Source: JAIOHN01 sp038258185
Lineage (GTDB): Bacteria > Chloroflexota > Anaerolineae > Aggregatilineales > Phototrophicaceae
Direction: 5' to 3'
DNA length: 64,000 nt
Assembly (NCBI GenBank): GCA_038258185.1
Contig: JBBSQD010000001.1
Span: forward strand, 26,820-90,819
Shown piece after piece: positions 48,454 to 58,612 of this stretch (positions are counted from its first letter, which is position 1; the number at the start of each line of letters is the position of its first letter). The notes below the pieces were generated by a model. The model was given only the letters and a program-made list of their open reading frames with translations, ran no database searches and was not told where the DNA came from. The translations under genes were made by a program, and so were the position numbers.

Positions 48454-51270
48454 ATGGACGACCACAGCCCGAACATTAGTGAGGCGCAGGCTGCGGTGTT
48501 TAGCGAACTGCACGCCGGGCAAGATTATAGTGAAATGGCCAGCGTCATCGCCCGCCATATGCTGCCGGACGACTCAGCCTTTTTGAGTCTTAACCGGATT
48601 GAGCAGGATGGTGAAGGGCAGCTTACGGCGTTACGCACACTGGCAGTCGCTAACCGCCACCAACCCGCTTCATTTGATGACCAAAAAGTCATTCTCTGGT
48701 CAGGTATTCATCCAGCCTATCAACAGGTTGTCTATTCAGGTGAGCCGATCATCCTGGAAGATACTGCCGAGCATAGTGCCGATACGCTGGGGCCAGCATT
48801 GCATCAATGGCTGGTGGATGTGCGTGTCAAATCCGTAGTCAATATCCCCTTACTGGTCGACAAAAAACCCATCGCCATGCTCACGATGTTCAGCCGTGAC
48901 AAGCTGACTTTCAGCCGTGAACTGATTAACGCCCTGCGCAACATCAGCAATCTGGTAAGCACGATGCTTCAGGTGAGCACCCTGCTGGAAGAATCTCAGG
49001 CGGCACGCGAAATTGCCGATAATCTGGTTTTGTCCAGCCGACTGATTACCACAGCCGATAATTATAATGATATGGCGCAGGCAGCGGTGTACACCATTGC
49101 GCGTTATATGGCGGCGGTGACCATCACGCTTTTCGATCAACCGATGGATATCCGCGTGACGCCGGACAGACGGGCTGTGGTCGCGCTGGGTCTGGTGGAT
49201 GGGCCGCAGGAATTGAAGAACATGCCCTATGTGGCAGAACTGCCGAATGCCCAGCAGTTAAAAGATCTGTGGCGCGGTGTCCCCGTGATTGTGCCTGATC
49301 CGGCCAAACAGGATTTTTCGTTATCGCTTCAGGTATATGAAGAATACACGCGCAAACAGGTGAGCTGGCTGGCTGCTTTTGGCCTGCGTGCCGGAGATCA
49401 GGTGTTGGGGACGCTGGAAATTTTACAAAGCCAGCCCTACCAGCTCAGCACCGAAGAGATTGACGCTTATATCACGCTGGCGGATCAGATTGGCGTGTCC
49501 ATTCGTAACCGTCAGTTGCTGGAACAAACGACCACCAGCCTGCAGGAAGTCCGCAGCCTGTATGAGATGAACCGCATGATGCTGGGCGCTCAGGATATGC
49601 TGGACGTGCTGCGCTGTATTCAGTCACAGGTCGCCATCGGCGCGGATGGCATCGTCCATGCCAGTGTCAGTTATGACCAGAATCAGAAAATGCGCGAACT
49701 GGTGATGCGCCACACCATCTATCAGGATGGTGAGCGGGTCGTCCAGAAAGTCATTTCGCAAAATCGCAAGGAACGCGATTATTGGGAACAACCTAATCTG
49801 GATGTGGTATTCGTCACCAATGCCGAGCAACTCCCCGGTTTAATGCCCGCGAGCCTGCTCAAAGCGATGTCACGCAATCCGATCAGCAGCTTTGTGATGC
49901 TGCCGGTTTACCAGCGCAATCATCTGACCGATATCTTTCTGATTTTATTCAGCCAGCCGCAGACCTTTGATGAGAATATCGGACGGCAGTATATCGCCCT
50001 GCGCGATCAGATGAGCATCGTGCTGCAAAGTATGTCGCTGTTGCAGGAAGCCCAGGTCAGCGCAGCACAACTGACCGGTCAGGTCGAGGTGCTGGGAGCG
50101 CTGAACCAGCTTTCGCTGAATATCAATATGGCAGGTGATGAAAAGACACTGCTGAAGAACAATAATCAGGAACTGCTGCGCATTTTCAATGCGGATCATG
50201 TCGGTATTGTGCTGATTGATGAATATGGTCAGTCGGGCACAGTCACCAGCGAGTATCCCGAAATCGGGACCGTTGGGATGAAATTTGACCTGGAACACAA
50301 CCCGCTTTTCAGCCAGAGCCGCCAGGAAATGAAGCCTATTATTCTCAACAACATTGCTGAGAATGAAGATCTTGATTTGCAGTTGCGCACGATGTTAGGT
50401 GAGCAAGGCATTTATTCCGCCCTGATTTTACCGCTGATTGATAGCGAAGGCGCATTGCTGGGCTCAATCGGTGTTGATATGTATTCGGCTGAACGCACAT
50501 TTAACGCGGATGTGATGAATATTGCCCAGACGATCAGCGCCCAATTTGGCCTGGGTTTGCAAAATCTGCGTCTATTGACTGAAGCGCAACGCCGTTCAGA
50601 ACAACTTCAGGGACTTACCCAATTTGGACAGGCCTTGCAGACCACGCTGGAACTCGAACCCATTATTGATACAGCTATTCATGAAGCCAGCCGGGTGCTG
50701 AATGCCGAACGCATTCAGATTGTGCTGCCAGATCCTCAGACGGGTGTACCGCGTGTGGTCGCGCAGTATGCAGACGAGCAAATCTCCATGAGTATGGAAA
50801 ATGGCGATAGCGTCGGCATCGAGAGTTCGGTTTCGGGTTATGTGTGGGCCAATGGCGAAATGCTCATGGTGCAGGATGCAGCCACACTGGGGGACAGTGC
50901 GATAGGGCTGATGGACATGCGCGACATGCGCTCGATCCTGTCGATCCCCTTAATGGCTCACGGTCAACTGCTGGGTGTGCTGACTGCTGGTCACGACCAA
51001 CCCAATATCTATGGTAATACGGATGTCTTCATCTTCCAGCAGATGGCGCGGCAACTGGCGACTGTGATTGAAAATGCAGCGGTCTACCGACGCAGCCAGC
51101 ATTCAGCCAAGAATGAAGCCCTCGTTAATGATATTTCGGCACGGCTGCAACGACAGGTCGATGTCGAGAATATGCTCAATGTCACGATGCAGGACTTAGG
51201 CCGGGCATTGGGAGCACGTCGGGGGCGGATACGCCTGGGGACTGCCCCTGCCAACGGTGATAAGGAATAG
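48454..51270 (+). CDS. soluble five-GAF protein
   Basis: A 938-residue cytosolic protein of five GAF-like domains in tandem (about residues 20-170, 190-355, 375-540, 560-715 and 735-890), joined by helices. The GAF signatures include SVVNIPLLVDKKPIAMLTMFS, ALILPLIDSEGALLGSIGVD and SILSIPLMAHGQLLGVLTAGHD. GAF domains bind cyclic nucleotides, haems or other small ligands, or only dimerise. No ligand pocket residues can be assigned here. It ends with the short module shared by the following proteins (LVNDISARLQ, then LGRALGARRGRIRLG). No kinase or output domain is present. The start follows the response regulator by 59 bp. Confidence 0.82.
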   Translation: MDDHSPNISEAQAAVFSELHAGQDYSEMASVIARHMLPDDSAFLSLNRIEQDGEGQLTALRTLAVANRHQPASFDDQKVILWSGIHPAYQQVVYSGEPIILEDTAEHSADTLGPALHQWLVDVRVKSVVNIPLLVDKKPIAMLTMFSRDKLTFSRELINALRNISNLVSTMLQVSTLLEESQAAREIADNLVLSSRLITTADNYNDMAQAAVYTIARYMAAVTITLFDQPMDIRVTPDRRAVVALGLVDGPQELKNMPYVAELPNAQQLKDLWRGVPVIVPDPAKQDFSLSLQVYEEYTRKQVSWLAAFGLRAGDQVLGTLEILQSQPYQLSTEEIDAYITLADQIGVSIRNRQLLEQTTTSLQEVRSLYEMNRMMLGAQDMLDVLRCIQSQVAIGADGIVHASVSYDQNQKMRELVMRHTIYQDGERVVQKVISQNRKERDYWEQPNLDVVFVTNAEQLPGLMPASLLKAMSRNPISSFVMLPVYQRNHLTDIFLILFSQPQTFDENIGRQYIALRDQMSIVLQSMSLLQEAQVSAAQLTGQVEVLGALNQLSLNINMAGDEKTLLKNNNQELLRIFNADHVGIVLIDEYGQSGTVTSEYPEIGTVGMKFDLEHNPLFSQSRQEMKPIILNNIAENEDLDLQLRTMLGEQGIYSALILPLIDSEGALLGSIGVDMYSAERTFNADVMNIAQTISAQFGLGLQNLRLLTEAQRRSEQLQGLTQFGQALQTTLELEPIIDTAIHEASRVLNAERIQIVLPDPQTGVPRVVAQYADEQISMSMENGDSVGIESSVSGYVWANGEMLMVQDAATLGDSAIGLMDMRDMRSILSIPLMAHGQLLGVLTAGHDQPNIYGNTDVFIFQQMARQLATVIENAAVYRRSQHSAKNEALVNDISARLQRQVDVENMLNVTMQDLGRALGARRGRIRLGTAPANGDKE

Positions 51271-51274
51271 CGTT

Positions 51275-52999
51275 ATGCAAACCCTGAACAGTATTTCATC
51301 ACGGATTTTCAGCTTAGAGCTTTACCAGACGCTGGTGAGACGTGAGCAAGCCCGAACGGTGTACACTATCAGCATCTTCATGCTGGTATTGACCACCCTT
51401 GCAATCTTTACTTTGCGCTTTGGCAGTAGTGGCATTAACTTTTTCCAACTGGCTCAGGCTAACGCTCTCTTTAGCGTGCCGATGCTGTCGTTCTATACTC
51501 TCGCGCCTGCGAGTTTTATTCTTACCCGCCTGGGGCGGTTGCAATCAGGCTCACTGGTTTTGCTGCTAAGCTGGGCAAGCAGTTTTGGTTTACTGGCTGT
51601 CTCCACCGGTTTGTATAATCTCTCTACCGGCCTAATGATCATCATTCAGATTTTTCTGGGTGGTTTGCTGTTAGGCCGCGCAGGTTTATTATTGGGAACT
51701 GTTCTGGCGGTGATACTCACTATTCTTGGTTTCACGGCTCGCTCTGGAATCGCTGCACCCACACCCAGTACCAACCCCCTGTCAGATATGTCCATTTTCT
51801 TCTTTTTCATGGCGCTGTTTGTGGGGATGGTCTTCATCTTCCAGCGTTTTTCGCGCCTCAGCCGCCAGGAAGGGCTGGACGAGGGTATGCAGCAGCGTCT
51901 GGCATTGGCCGAACTGACGACCCAGATCACCCAGCGTATTTCCAGCCGCATCAACTTACAGGAAGTGCTGGACAGCACGATTGATCAGATCACCCAGAAT
52001 TATGATGATATTTACCACGCGCAGATTTTCCTGATTGATGAAAGCGGGCAGACAGCCCGTCTGGTCGCCAGCACCGGTGAGGTTGGGGCGCTTCTGCTGG
52101 AAAGAAAGCATAGCCTGACGGTGAACAGCCCCAGTGTAATCGGCAAGGTGACCGGTGATCGCAAGCTGATTGTGGCGCGTGCACGCTCCCTCAATACTAT
52201 TCATCGACGTAATGAATATCTGCCGGAGACACTGGTGGAAGCGGCTTTTCCGCTGTTAAGCGGTGACCGTGTGGTCGGCGCGCTGGACTTGCAGAGTAAG
52301 AAACCGCTGGCCTTCCCAGATCGTGACCTGCCTATTTACCAGACGCTGGCTGACCATATTGCGATTTCCATTGATAATGCCCGTTTGTTTGAAGAATCAG
52401 AACGGCGCGTCGAAGAAAATCGGGTTTTAATCGATCAATCGCGCAATGCTCTGCGTGAGGTGGAACGCCTGAATATGCGTTTGACCGGACGCGCCTGGTC
52501 GGAGTTTTTGCAATCGAGCAAGAATACGACGGGCATGGCAGTGGATTTCGCTACCAATAAAGTCCAGTCTTCTGACGACTGGACAGACACACTCCAGGCC
52601 GCTATCCAGGCGAATGAGGTCATTCAACAGTCTGATGCTGCAGGCCGCTTGGTATCTGTACCGCTGCGGGTACGTGGTCAGGCCATTGGCGCGATGGAAT
52701 TTGAACTTGATGAGAACGGGCAGTTATCACCTGAAGACCTGGAACTGGTTGAGGAAATCAGCGAGCGTTTCGGTCTGGCGGTAGAGACAGCGCGTTTGTA
52801 TCAGGAAAGCCAGAGTAGCGCCCAACGGCAGGCCCTCATTAACGAGATTGGCACCAAGCTGCAATCCGCCAATAACATTGAAGCCACTTTGAGTGAAGCC
52901 GCCCGCAGTTTACAGAAAACCCTGAAAGCTCATAAAGTCGCTATCCGGCTGGGCGCACCTCCGGCGGTGGCTAATGGTCAGAACGGAGGTGCTGAATGA
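51275..52999 (+). CDS. membrane GAF protein (six-segment)
   Basis: A 574-residue protein. About six membrane segments fill residues 30-190 (TVYTISIFMLVLTTLAIFTL to MSIFFFFMALFVGMVFIF). A GAF domain follows (ITQNYDDIYHAQIFLIDESG to VVGALDLQSKKPLAF, about 215-375), then a coiled coil, a second shorter GAF-like domain (VSVPLRVRGQAIGAMEFELDENGQ), and the terminal module (LINEIGTKLQ, then LQKTLKAHKVAIRLG). ATG at 51275, four bases after the previous stop, has AAGGA upstream and is chosen over the GTG at 51257. The operon continues with a 4-bp overlap. Confidence 0.82.
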   Translation: MQTLNSISSRIFSLELYQTLVRREQARTVYTISIFMLVLTTLAIFTLRFGSSGINFFQLAQANALFSVPMLSFYTLAPASFILTRLGRLQSGSLVLLLSWASSFGLLAVSTGLYNLSTGLMIIIQIFLGGLLLGRAGLLLGTVLAVILTILGFTARSGIAAPTPSTNPLSDMSIFFFFMALFVGMVFIFQRFSRLSRQEGLDEGMQQRLALAELTTQITQRISSRINLQEVLDSTIDQITQNYDDIYHAQIFLIDESGQTARLVASTGEVGALLLERKHSLTVNSPSVIGKVTGDRKLIVARARSLNTIHRRNEYLPETLVEAAFPLLSGDRVVGALDLQSKKPLAFPDRDLPIYQTLADHIAISIDNARLFEESERRVEENRVLIDQSRNALREVERLNMRLTGRAWSEFLQSSKNTTGMAVDFATNKVQSSDDWTDTLQAAIQANEVIQQSDAAGRLVSVPLRVRGQAIGAMEFELDENGQLSPEDLELVEEISERFGLAVETARLYQESQSSAQRQALINEIGTKLQSANNIEATLSEAARSLQKTLKAHKVAIRLGAPPAVANGQNGGAE

Positions 53000-54651
53000 A
53001 CGCTTTATGGCAACGCTTAACAGTACCGATTAATGATGACGATGTCCTTGATCATTTACGGCTGCGATTTGTCGCTATTCTGGCCGTCACCTTTTTGATT
53101 TTGATTTTAATTGGATTCGTGGTCCGTCTGCTGACGGGTAATATCGTGAATACGCTTTTCATCATTGGTATTCCGCTGACCGTGACCTGTTTTACCGTGT
53201 TGTGGCTGGTGAGTCAGCGTTATCTATTACCGGCGGCGACTTTGCTGCTGATTGCAATCACTATGATTACCATGGCGATACCGGGGCTGGCGCTTCCGCT
53301 GCTGGGTGCGATTACTCTGGTCTGTGCAGCCAGCCTCGCACCGTGGCCGGCTTATATCGTCGTCAATGTTCTCGTCTACCTGCGTGTAGGGTTGTTTATA
53401 CTCGACGAATGGCAACGGGTTCCCGCTGCCATCTCGCCTGAGAACGCGTCTTCGCAGGATTTGTTTCGGTGGATTATTATCCTGTTTGTCCTGATCGTGG
53501 TCAGCTTTACGGTTCGTTTCTTCATTGATGCAGCGCAACGGTCAGTTGATAATGCCAGACGGAATGCCCGTCTGCTGCGGGGCGTCGCGGAGGTCGGACA
53601 AATCCTGTCTTCGCTGCACGATGCCCAACAGATTTTTGAGCGCTCTATCACTTTAATTCAGGATCGTTTCGGGTTTTATCATGTGCAGGTGTTCATCATT
53701 GAGGAAAACGGCGAATATGCCAACTTAGCAGCCAGTACCGGTGAACCGGGCAAGCAATTGCTGGCGCGTCGGCATCGTTTGAATGTTGGGGCGAATAGTG
53801 TGGTCGGCAAGGCTACCGGTGACGGGGTCGCGATTATGGCGCTGGATACCAAAACAGATAAAGTCCACTCTTTTAATGATTTACTGCCCAATACCCGCTC
53901 CGAACTCGCGATTCCGATTATCGAAAATGATCAGGTGATCGGCGCGCTGGATGTCCAGAGTACGCAGCGTCGCGCCTTTAAATCAGAGGATATTCAGGCT
54001 TTGCAAACGATGGCCAGCCTGCTGGGAACTGCCGTGACCAATGCCCATCTTTTTGAGGAACAACGTCGCGGTGTGCTGGAACAACAACGGCTGTTTCTGG
54101 AGTCGGAAAGTAACCTGCGCGAGATCCGCCGTTTGAATCAGCAGTTGACCAAAGAAGGCTGGATGGAATATGTCAGCCAGGTTCGCTCTATTCTGGGGGT
54201 TACACTTGAGGGTAACCGCGTGCTCAATGACCTGAAGTGGACGGACACGCTGGCTCAGGCCGCGTACCTCCGGCGCTCGGTATCACTGTCCAACAACGGT
54301 AAAACGGGCACAGTCGCTGTGCCGCTGATTTTGCGTGGTGAAGTGATCGGCGCGATTGAGGTTCAACCCGGTGATGATATTCAGCAGAATGATGCGGTCG
54401 AAATGATGGAAGCTGTGGCTGAACGTTTGTCGATCAGCCTTGAGAATGCCCGCCTGTTTGAAGAATCGCAGGCGGCAACTATCCAGGAACAGCAGATCAA
54501 CGATATTGTGTCCCGTTATCAGGAAGTCACCAACGTGGACGATCTGCTGCGCATTACCCTGGAGGAATTGAGCGAATCGCTGGGGGCGCGTCAGGGGTCC
54601 ATTCGCCTGGGTGTTACCCAACCCGATGAGCAGGAGGAGGTCACACTGTGA
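52996..54651 (+). CDS. membrane GAF protein (six-segment), second copy
   Basis: A 551-residue paralogue of the preceding protein, with the same plan: hydrophobic segments in residues 28-185, a GAF domain (QDRFGFYHVQVFIIEENG to VIGALDVQSTQRRAF), a linker with GWMEYV, a shorter GAF-like domain (VAVPLILRGEVIGAIEVQPGDD), and the terminal module (INDIVSRYQ, then LSESLGARQGSIRLG). It overlaps the preceding gene by four bases (ATGA). Similar sequence and order suggest tandem duplication. No output domain is seen. Confidence 0.82.
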   Translation: MNALWQRLTVPINDDDVLDHLRLRFVAILAVTFLILILIGFVVRLLTGNIVNTLFIIGIPLTVTCFTVLWLVSQRYLLPAATLLLIAITMITMAIPGLALPLLGAITLVCAASLAPWPAYIVVNVLVYLRVGLFILDEWQRVPAAISPENASSQDLFRWIIILFVLIVVSFTVRFFIDAAQRSVDNARRNARLLRGVAEVGQILSSLHDAQQIFERSITLIQDRFGFYHVQVFIIEENGEYANLAASTGEPGKQLLARRHRLNVGANSVVGKATGDGVAIMALDTKTDKVHSFNDLLPNTRSELAIPIIENDQVIGALDVQSTQRRAFKSEDIQALQTMASLLGTAVTNAHLFEEQRRGVLEQQRLFLESESNLREIRRLNQQLTKEGWMEYVSQVRSILGVTLEGNRVLNDLKWTDTLAQAAYLRRSVSLSNNGKTGTVAVPLILRGEVIGAIEVQPGDDIQQNDAVEMMEAVAERLSISLENARLFEESQAATIQEQQINDIVSRYQEVTNVDDLLRITLEELSESLGARQGSIRLGVTQPDEQEEVTL

Positions 54652-56324
54652 TTGCAATCTATCATGGCTGGATAGAACAGATCAATCGGAATTATACAGA
54701 TCCGATCGAACGTCAGCGGGCTGTTGGCATCACCACCATGTTGCTGGTGATGCTGGCTTTGTGGTTCATATCGCTGTTTGTCTTTATCGCCCCGCTTTTG
54801 ACCAGTAACACCTCAATTCCGGTTGAGGCTGCTGTGACCTTTATCGCACTCCCCATGATTTTCTATGGGATTCACCGGCTGATCCAGTCGGGTGATCTGC
54901 GTTGGGGGCGGTATGCGTTTATTGGGATCGTCACGTTGAGTTGTTATCTGTACATGTTTGGAGGCCTGGATACCGGATATATTATCCTGTTAGCTGTGTC
55001 ACTGATCACAGCAGGTCTGATTTTGGAAGAACGTGAACTGCTGGTGTTTCTGGTTGCTTTCAATCTGATTGCCTTTTTGATCACCTACAACATTCGCTTA
55101 CAGGATGGGGATGTTCAGAGCCATATCACTATCCTCATTCTGCTGGTGATGACCTCCATCTTAGTGATTTTTCTTTTACGTGTTTTCGCCGGCAGTACCC
55201 ATGTGCTGGTGCGACAGGGGCAAAAAGGCGTTCAGCGCATGGGGTTGATGGGGAACTTCAACGTGGATCTGGCGAAAGCGCGCGATGAAAATGGCGCGAT
55301 GATGGCGTTATCCAACCTGTTGAATGAGCGGTTGCTGTATTCCTATATCCAGCTTCACCTGTTTGATAACAATCGCAAATTACTCACCCATGTACGAACC
55401 GGCGTGGGTACGCGTTATTCGGTCACCAGTACCGACCTGAACACAGTTGCAGAGTCGGCGTTTAAGGTCGCATTAGATACGCGCCGACCTGTCGTGATTA
55501 CGCCGCAGGATCCGCCTGTGCGTCGCCTGCACCTGCTGCCATCCATGAAGTACGGGATGATTATCCCTTTAATTTATAGCGGCAGCGAAACGATTGGCCT
55601 GCTGGATATTCAAAGCAACAATCTCGATTTCCCGTTTACAACCAGTGAACAGGCTTTATTAGAGATGGTTGGTCAGGACTTTGTCACCCGGCTGAAATAT
55701 ATCCGGGAAACGGCTGTGCTGAATCAGATTCTGAGCGAGCGTAATGAAGTCGCTAACCGGCTTGAAAAACAGATTGCGAAATTAACCCAGCAGTTTGAGC
55801 AGAGTTCGGGCAATGACTGGCGCGAGTATATTGAAAGCCGCGGCGCAAATGCTTTTGGTTTTAATATCCAACGTGATGATATGCTGATAACACCGGCTAA
55901 TGATCTGCCGGATAACCTGCGCACCGCTTTAGCCAGTGGTGAACTGGTGGTGCAGGCGGCAGGTAAGGGCCAGGTCATTAATGTGCCCATTATCCTGCGT
56001 GGGGTTGTGCTGGGTGCAATGGAATTTGCGGTGCCTAAAAACTATGTTATTGGCGAGCGGCAAAAAGACATGGTGCAGATCGTCGCGCAACGTCTGGCGC
56101 TGGCGCTGGAAAATGCCCGACTGATCGAACAAAGTCGCTCACAGGCAGATCGTGAACATACTGCGAGTGAAGTCGCTAATATTCTGATCGGCCAGCAGGA
56201 TCTGAGTTCGTTGCTGGATGTGGCGGCTGAAAGCTTTAACGAGGCACTGGGAGCTATTTATACCCATATTTACCTGGAGCCGGATGTCAAGTTGTCTGAG
56301 TTCGTAAATGGAGAGGCGCGATGA
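54648..56324 (+). CDS. membrane GAF protein (six-segment), third copy
   Basis: A 558-residue paralogue with membrane segments in residues 25-180, a GAF domain that is more divergent (LLYSYIQLHLFDNNRK, MIIPLIYSGSETIGLLDIQSNN), a linker with DWREYIESRG, a shorter GAF-like domain (VPIILRGVVLGAMEFAVPKN), and the terminal module (ASEVANILI, then FNEALGAIYTHIYLE). The GTG start at 54648 overlaps the preceding stop by four bases. GAGGAGG upstream supports it. Divergence of the first GAF domain suggests a different ligand. Confidence 0.8.
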   Translation: MIAIYHGWIEQINRNYTDPIERQRAVGITTMLLVMLALWFISLFVFIAPLLTSNTSIPVEAAVTFIALPMIFYGIHRLIQSGDLRWGRYAFIGIVTLSCYLYMFGGLDTGYIILLAVSLITAGLILEERELLVFLVAFNLIAFLITYNIRLQDGDVQSHITILILLVMTSILVIFLLRVFAGSTHVLVRQGQKGVQRMGLMGNFNVDLAKARDENGAMMALSNLLNERLLYSYIQLHLFDNNRKLLTHVRTGVGTRYSVTSTDLNTVAESAFKVALDTRRPVVITPQDPPVRRLHLLPSMKYGMIIPLIYSGSETIGLLDIQSNNLDFPFTTSEQALLEMVGQDFVTRLKYIRETAVLNQILSERNEVANRLEKQIAKLTQQFEQSSGNDWREYIESRGANAFGFNIQRDDMLITPANDLPDNLRTALASGELVVQAAGKGQVINVPIILRGVVLGAMEFAVPKNYVIGERQKDMVQIVAQRLALALENARLIEQSRSQADREHTASEVANILIGQQDLSSLLDVAAESFNEALGAIYTHIYLEPDVKLSEFVNGEAR

Positions 56325-58612
56325 ACGAGCGCTTAAGCAGCTATTTTATAACCTCGTGGCCCATCTGGCTCAAGCTGCTGGCTGGTTTCTTAATCGCCGT
56401 AATTCTGCCATTAGTTCTCATTTCTTATCTGCTGTTAAATGGTATTCGGGATGCGGGGCGGCAAAACGTCGAGGCGTATATCGCTGAAAACGGCTCACGT
56501 CAGTGGGAGGCCATCAACACGGCGTTTGATGTCGCGCAGGATGAGCTCGATAACTTTGTCAAAGATCAGGAAAATCGGGTGTCGATGATCGACCTGCTGC
56601 CGTTGAATACGGCGGTGGATGTGAGCCCGGTTGGGAAGGCCGCGTTTATCAACCAGGTGCAGGATCAGATTCTGAACACTGCGGCGAACCCGTTTACGAA
56701 AGTTGAATTGATCAATGGGGAAGGTCGGCTGGTGTTGCAGGCTCTGCCCGGTCGGTCAACCACGCTGGCGGTGAGTGAGGATCGTTCGCAATCGCTGGCT
56801 TATCAGGCGGGTGTGAATTCATCCCTGCTGCGGCGTGAGCAGGATATTGTGGTCTATAACGAAGGCGATAACGTCCACATTGAAGTGGTCAATGTGATCA
56901 GCCTGACCACGTCCTTATCCGTGAGCGATACTACTGGTGCGATTGGTTATCTGGTCGCCTCGATTGATGTGCCACGCATCATCTATAACAATCTGATCCC
57001 GACCAGCGATTTCTTTGGGGCAACCAGCTATTTAGTCGCCCCTAACGGTACATTGATTACTTCTGAAGGCAGTCAGCGTCTGGCCATTAGTCAGGCACAA
57101 CAGCTTTTTAGTGGCGATACTTATCTGACCACCGCCTCTGGCGACATCCTGCGTTACAGTGTTCCCATCGCAGGTACACCCTTCAGATTAGTCAGCGAAG
57201 GGTCGGCAGATGCGGTATCCGGCGGCATTCTTCAATATCTGACGACGCGCGGTTTTGTGTTAGCCGTCGGCTTGCTGGGCTTGATTACTGTGCTGGTGAT
57301 CTCCGCAAATTATCTGATTACACCGCCACTGAAGCGCATCAAGGATGCGATCCAGGCGATTGCCTATGGCAACTATGCCATGCCGCTGCCCGACCTCAAT
57401 CGTGGTGATGAGATCGGCGAACTGGCCGGTGCGGTCGCTGATGTGCGTCAGCGCATCGCTGTTCTGGTTGGCGACCTTGAAAACCGCATTGATGCCCGTA
57501 CCCGTGATATCACTACCACCCAGGAAATCAGTCACTTTGCAGCCACCCAGCGTGACCTGCAAACGCTGATGAATCAGGTAGTGGATTTGATTGTGCAGCG
57601 CTTCCCGAATATCTATCATGCCCAGATTTTCCTGACCGACAGTGATTCGCATTATGCAGTATTGCGTGCCAGCACGGGCGCACCCGGTCGACAACTACTA
57701 CAGGCGGGGCATCGTCTGGCAGTGGGTAGCATGAGCGTGATCGGTCAGGTGACGCAGGTCGGCGCGGAAGTGGTTGCGCGTGATACAACCGACAGCCACG
57801 TGCATAAGCGCAATGAATTTCTGCCGGATACCCTGGCTGAACTGGCTATCCCGCTTAAATTGAGTGATAACAGGGTGATTGGTGCGCTGGATGTCCAGAG
57901 TAAGGAAAGCGACTCTTTCAGCCAGGATGAGATCGAAATCCTGCGCATGATGGCTGACCAGATCACCGTGGCGATTGAAAATGCCCGTTTGTATCAGGAG
58001 TCGCTGCGTAACCTCGAAGAAATCGAGCGCAATCGCCGGGCGACAACTTTGCAGGCGTGGCGTGAGTATATGAAACAGGAACGCACACGGACTAAAGAAA
58101 GCGAATCCGGCATGCGGCCTGCCAATCAAGTCTCACCGCAGTTGCGTCAGCAGGCGATGACAAGTGGTAAGTCTGTCGTCGGCACGGTGACCGACCGCAG
58201 AACAATCCCGATTGTGGTGCCTATTCGCCTCGGCGATCAGGTGCTGGGGGTGGTTCAGTGGGAGCTGCCGCAGGAAAACTTTGACCAGGGAAGAATCCTC
58301 CTGGCCGAGGAATTGACAAACCGGCTGGCGCTCAGCCTGGACAATACCCGTCTGTTCCAGGAAAGCCAGCGTGCAACCGACCGTGAGCGTCTGGTAAACG
58401 AGATTGCCGCCCGCCTCACCAATCAGACCGACATTGATCAGATTTTACAGACGGCGGTGCGCGAAGTCGGCCAGGCTTTACGCTCGCCGCAGGTCAGCAT
58501 CCGTCTGGCCGCCACTGAGCAGCATGGTGCCACCAATGGCATCGGCAACGGTCACAGCGTTAATGGACATTCGAAAACAAGCAGGTTGAGTGAATACTAT
58601 GACGAACAGTAA
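56321..58612 (+). CDS. Cache-HAMP-GAF sensor protein
   Basis: A 763-residue receptor. One membrane segment near residues 18-38 and another near 305-330 enclose an extracytoplasmic domain of Cache type (about 40-300), so it can sense small molecules outside the cell. HAMP follows (PPLKRIKDAIQAIAYGNYAM to ELAGAVADVRQRI). Then come a GAF domain (QRFPNIYHAQIFLTDSDS to VIGALDVQSKESDSF), the linker W-REYM, a shorter GAF-like domain (VVPIRLGDQVLGVVQWEL), the terminal module (LVNEIAARLT, then VGQALRSPQVSIRLA) and a Gly/Asn/His-rich tail. The ATG overlaps the preceding gene by four bases. A kinase is not fused. Confidence 0.85.
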   Translation: MNERLSSYFITSWPIWLKLLAGFLIAVILPLVLISYLLLNGIRDAGRQNVEAYIAENGSRQWEAINTAFDVAQDELDNFVKDQENRVSMIDLLPLNTAVDVSPVGKAAFINQVQDQILNTAANPFTKVELINGEGRLVLQALPGRSTTLAVSEDRSQSLAYQAGVNSSLLRREQDIVVYNEGDNVHIEVVNVISLTTSLSVSDTTGAIGYLVASIDVPRIIYNNLIPTSDFFGATSYLVAPNGTLITSEGSQRLAISQAQQLFSGDTYLTTASGDILRYSVPIAGTPFRLVSEGSADAVSGGILQYLTTRGFVLAVGLLGLITVLVISANYLITPPLKRIKDAIQAIAYGNYAMPLPDLNRGDEIGELAGAVADVRQRIAVLVGDLENRIDARTRDITTTQEISHFAATQRDLQTLMNQVVDLIVQRFPNIYHAQIFLTDSDSHYAVLRASTGAPGRQLLQAGHRLAVGSMSVIGQVTQVGAEVVARDTTDSHVHKRNEFLPDTLAELAIPLKLSDNRVIGALDVQSKESDSFSQDEIEILRMMADQITVAIENARLYQESLRNLEEIERNRRATTLQAWREYMKQERTRTKESESGMRPANQVSPQLRQQAMTSGKSVVGTVTDRRTIPIVVPIRLGDQVLGVVQWELPQENFDQGRILLAEELTNRLALSLDNTRLFQESQRATDRERLVNEIAARLTNQTDIDQILQTAVREVGQALRSPQVSIRLAATEQHGATNGIGNGHSVNGHSKTSRLSEYYDEQ

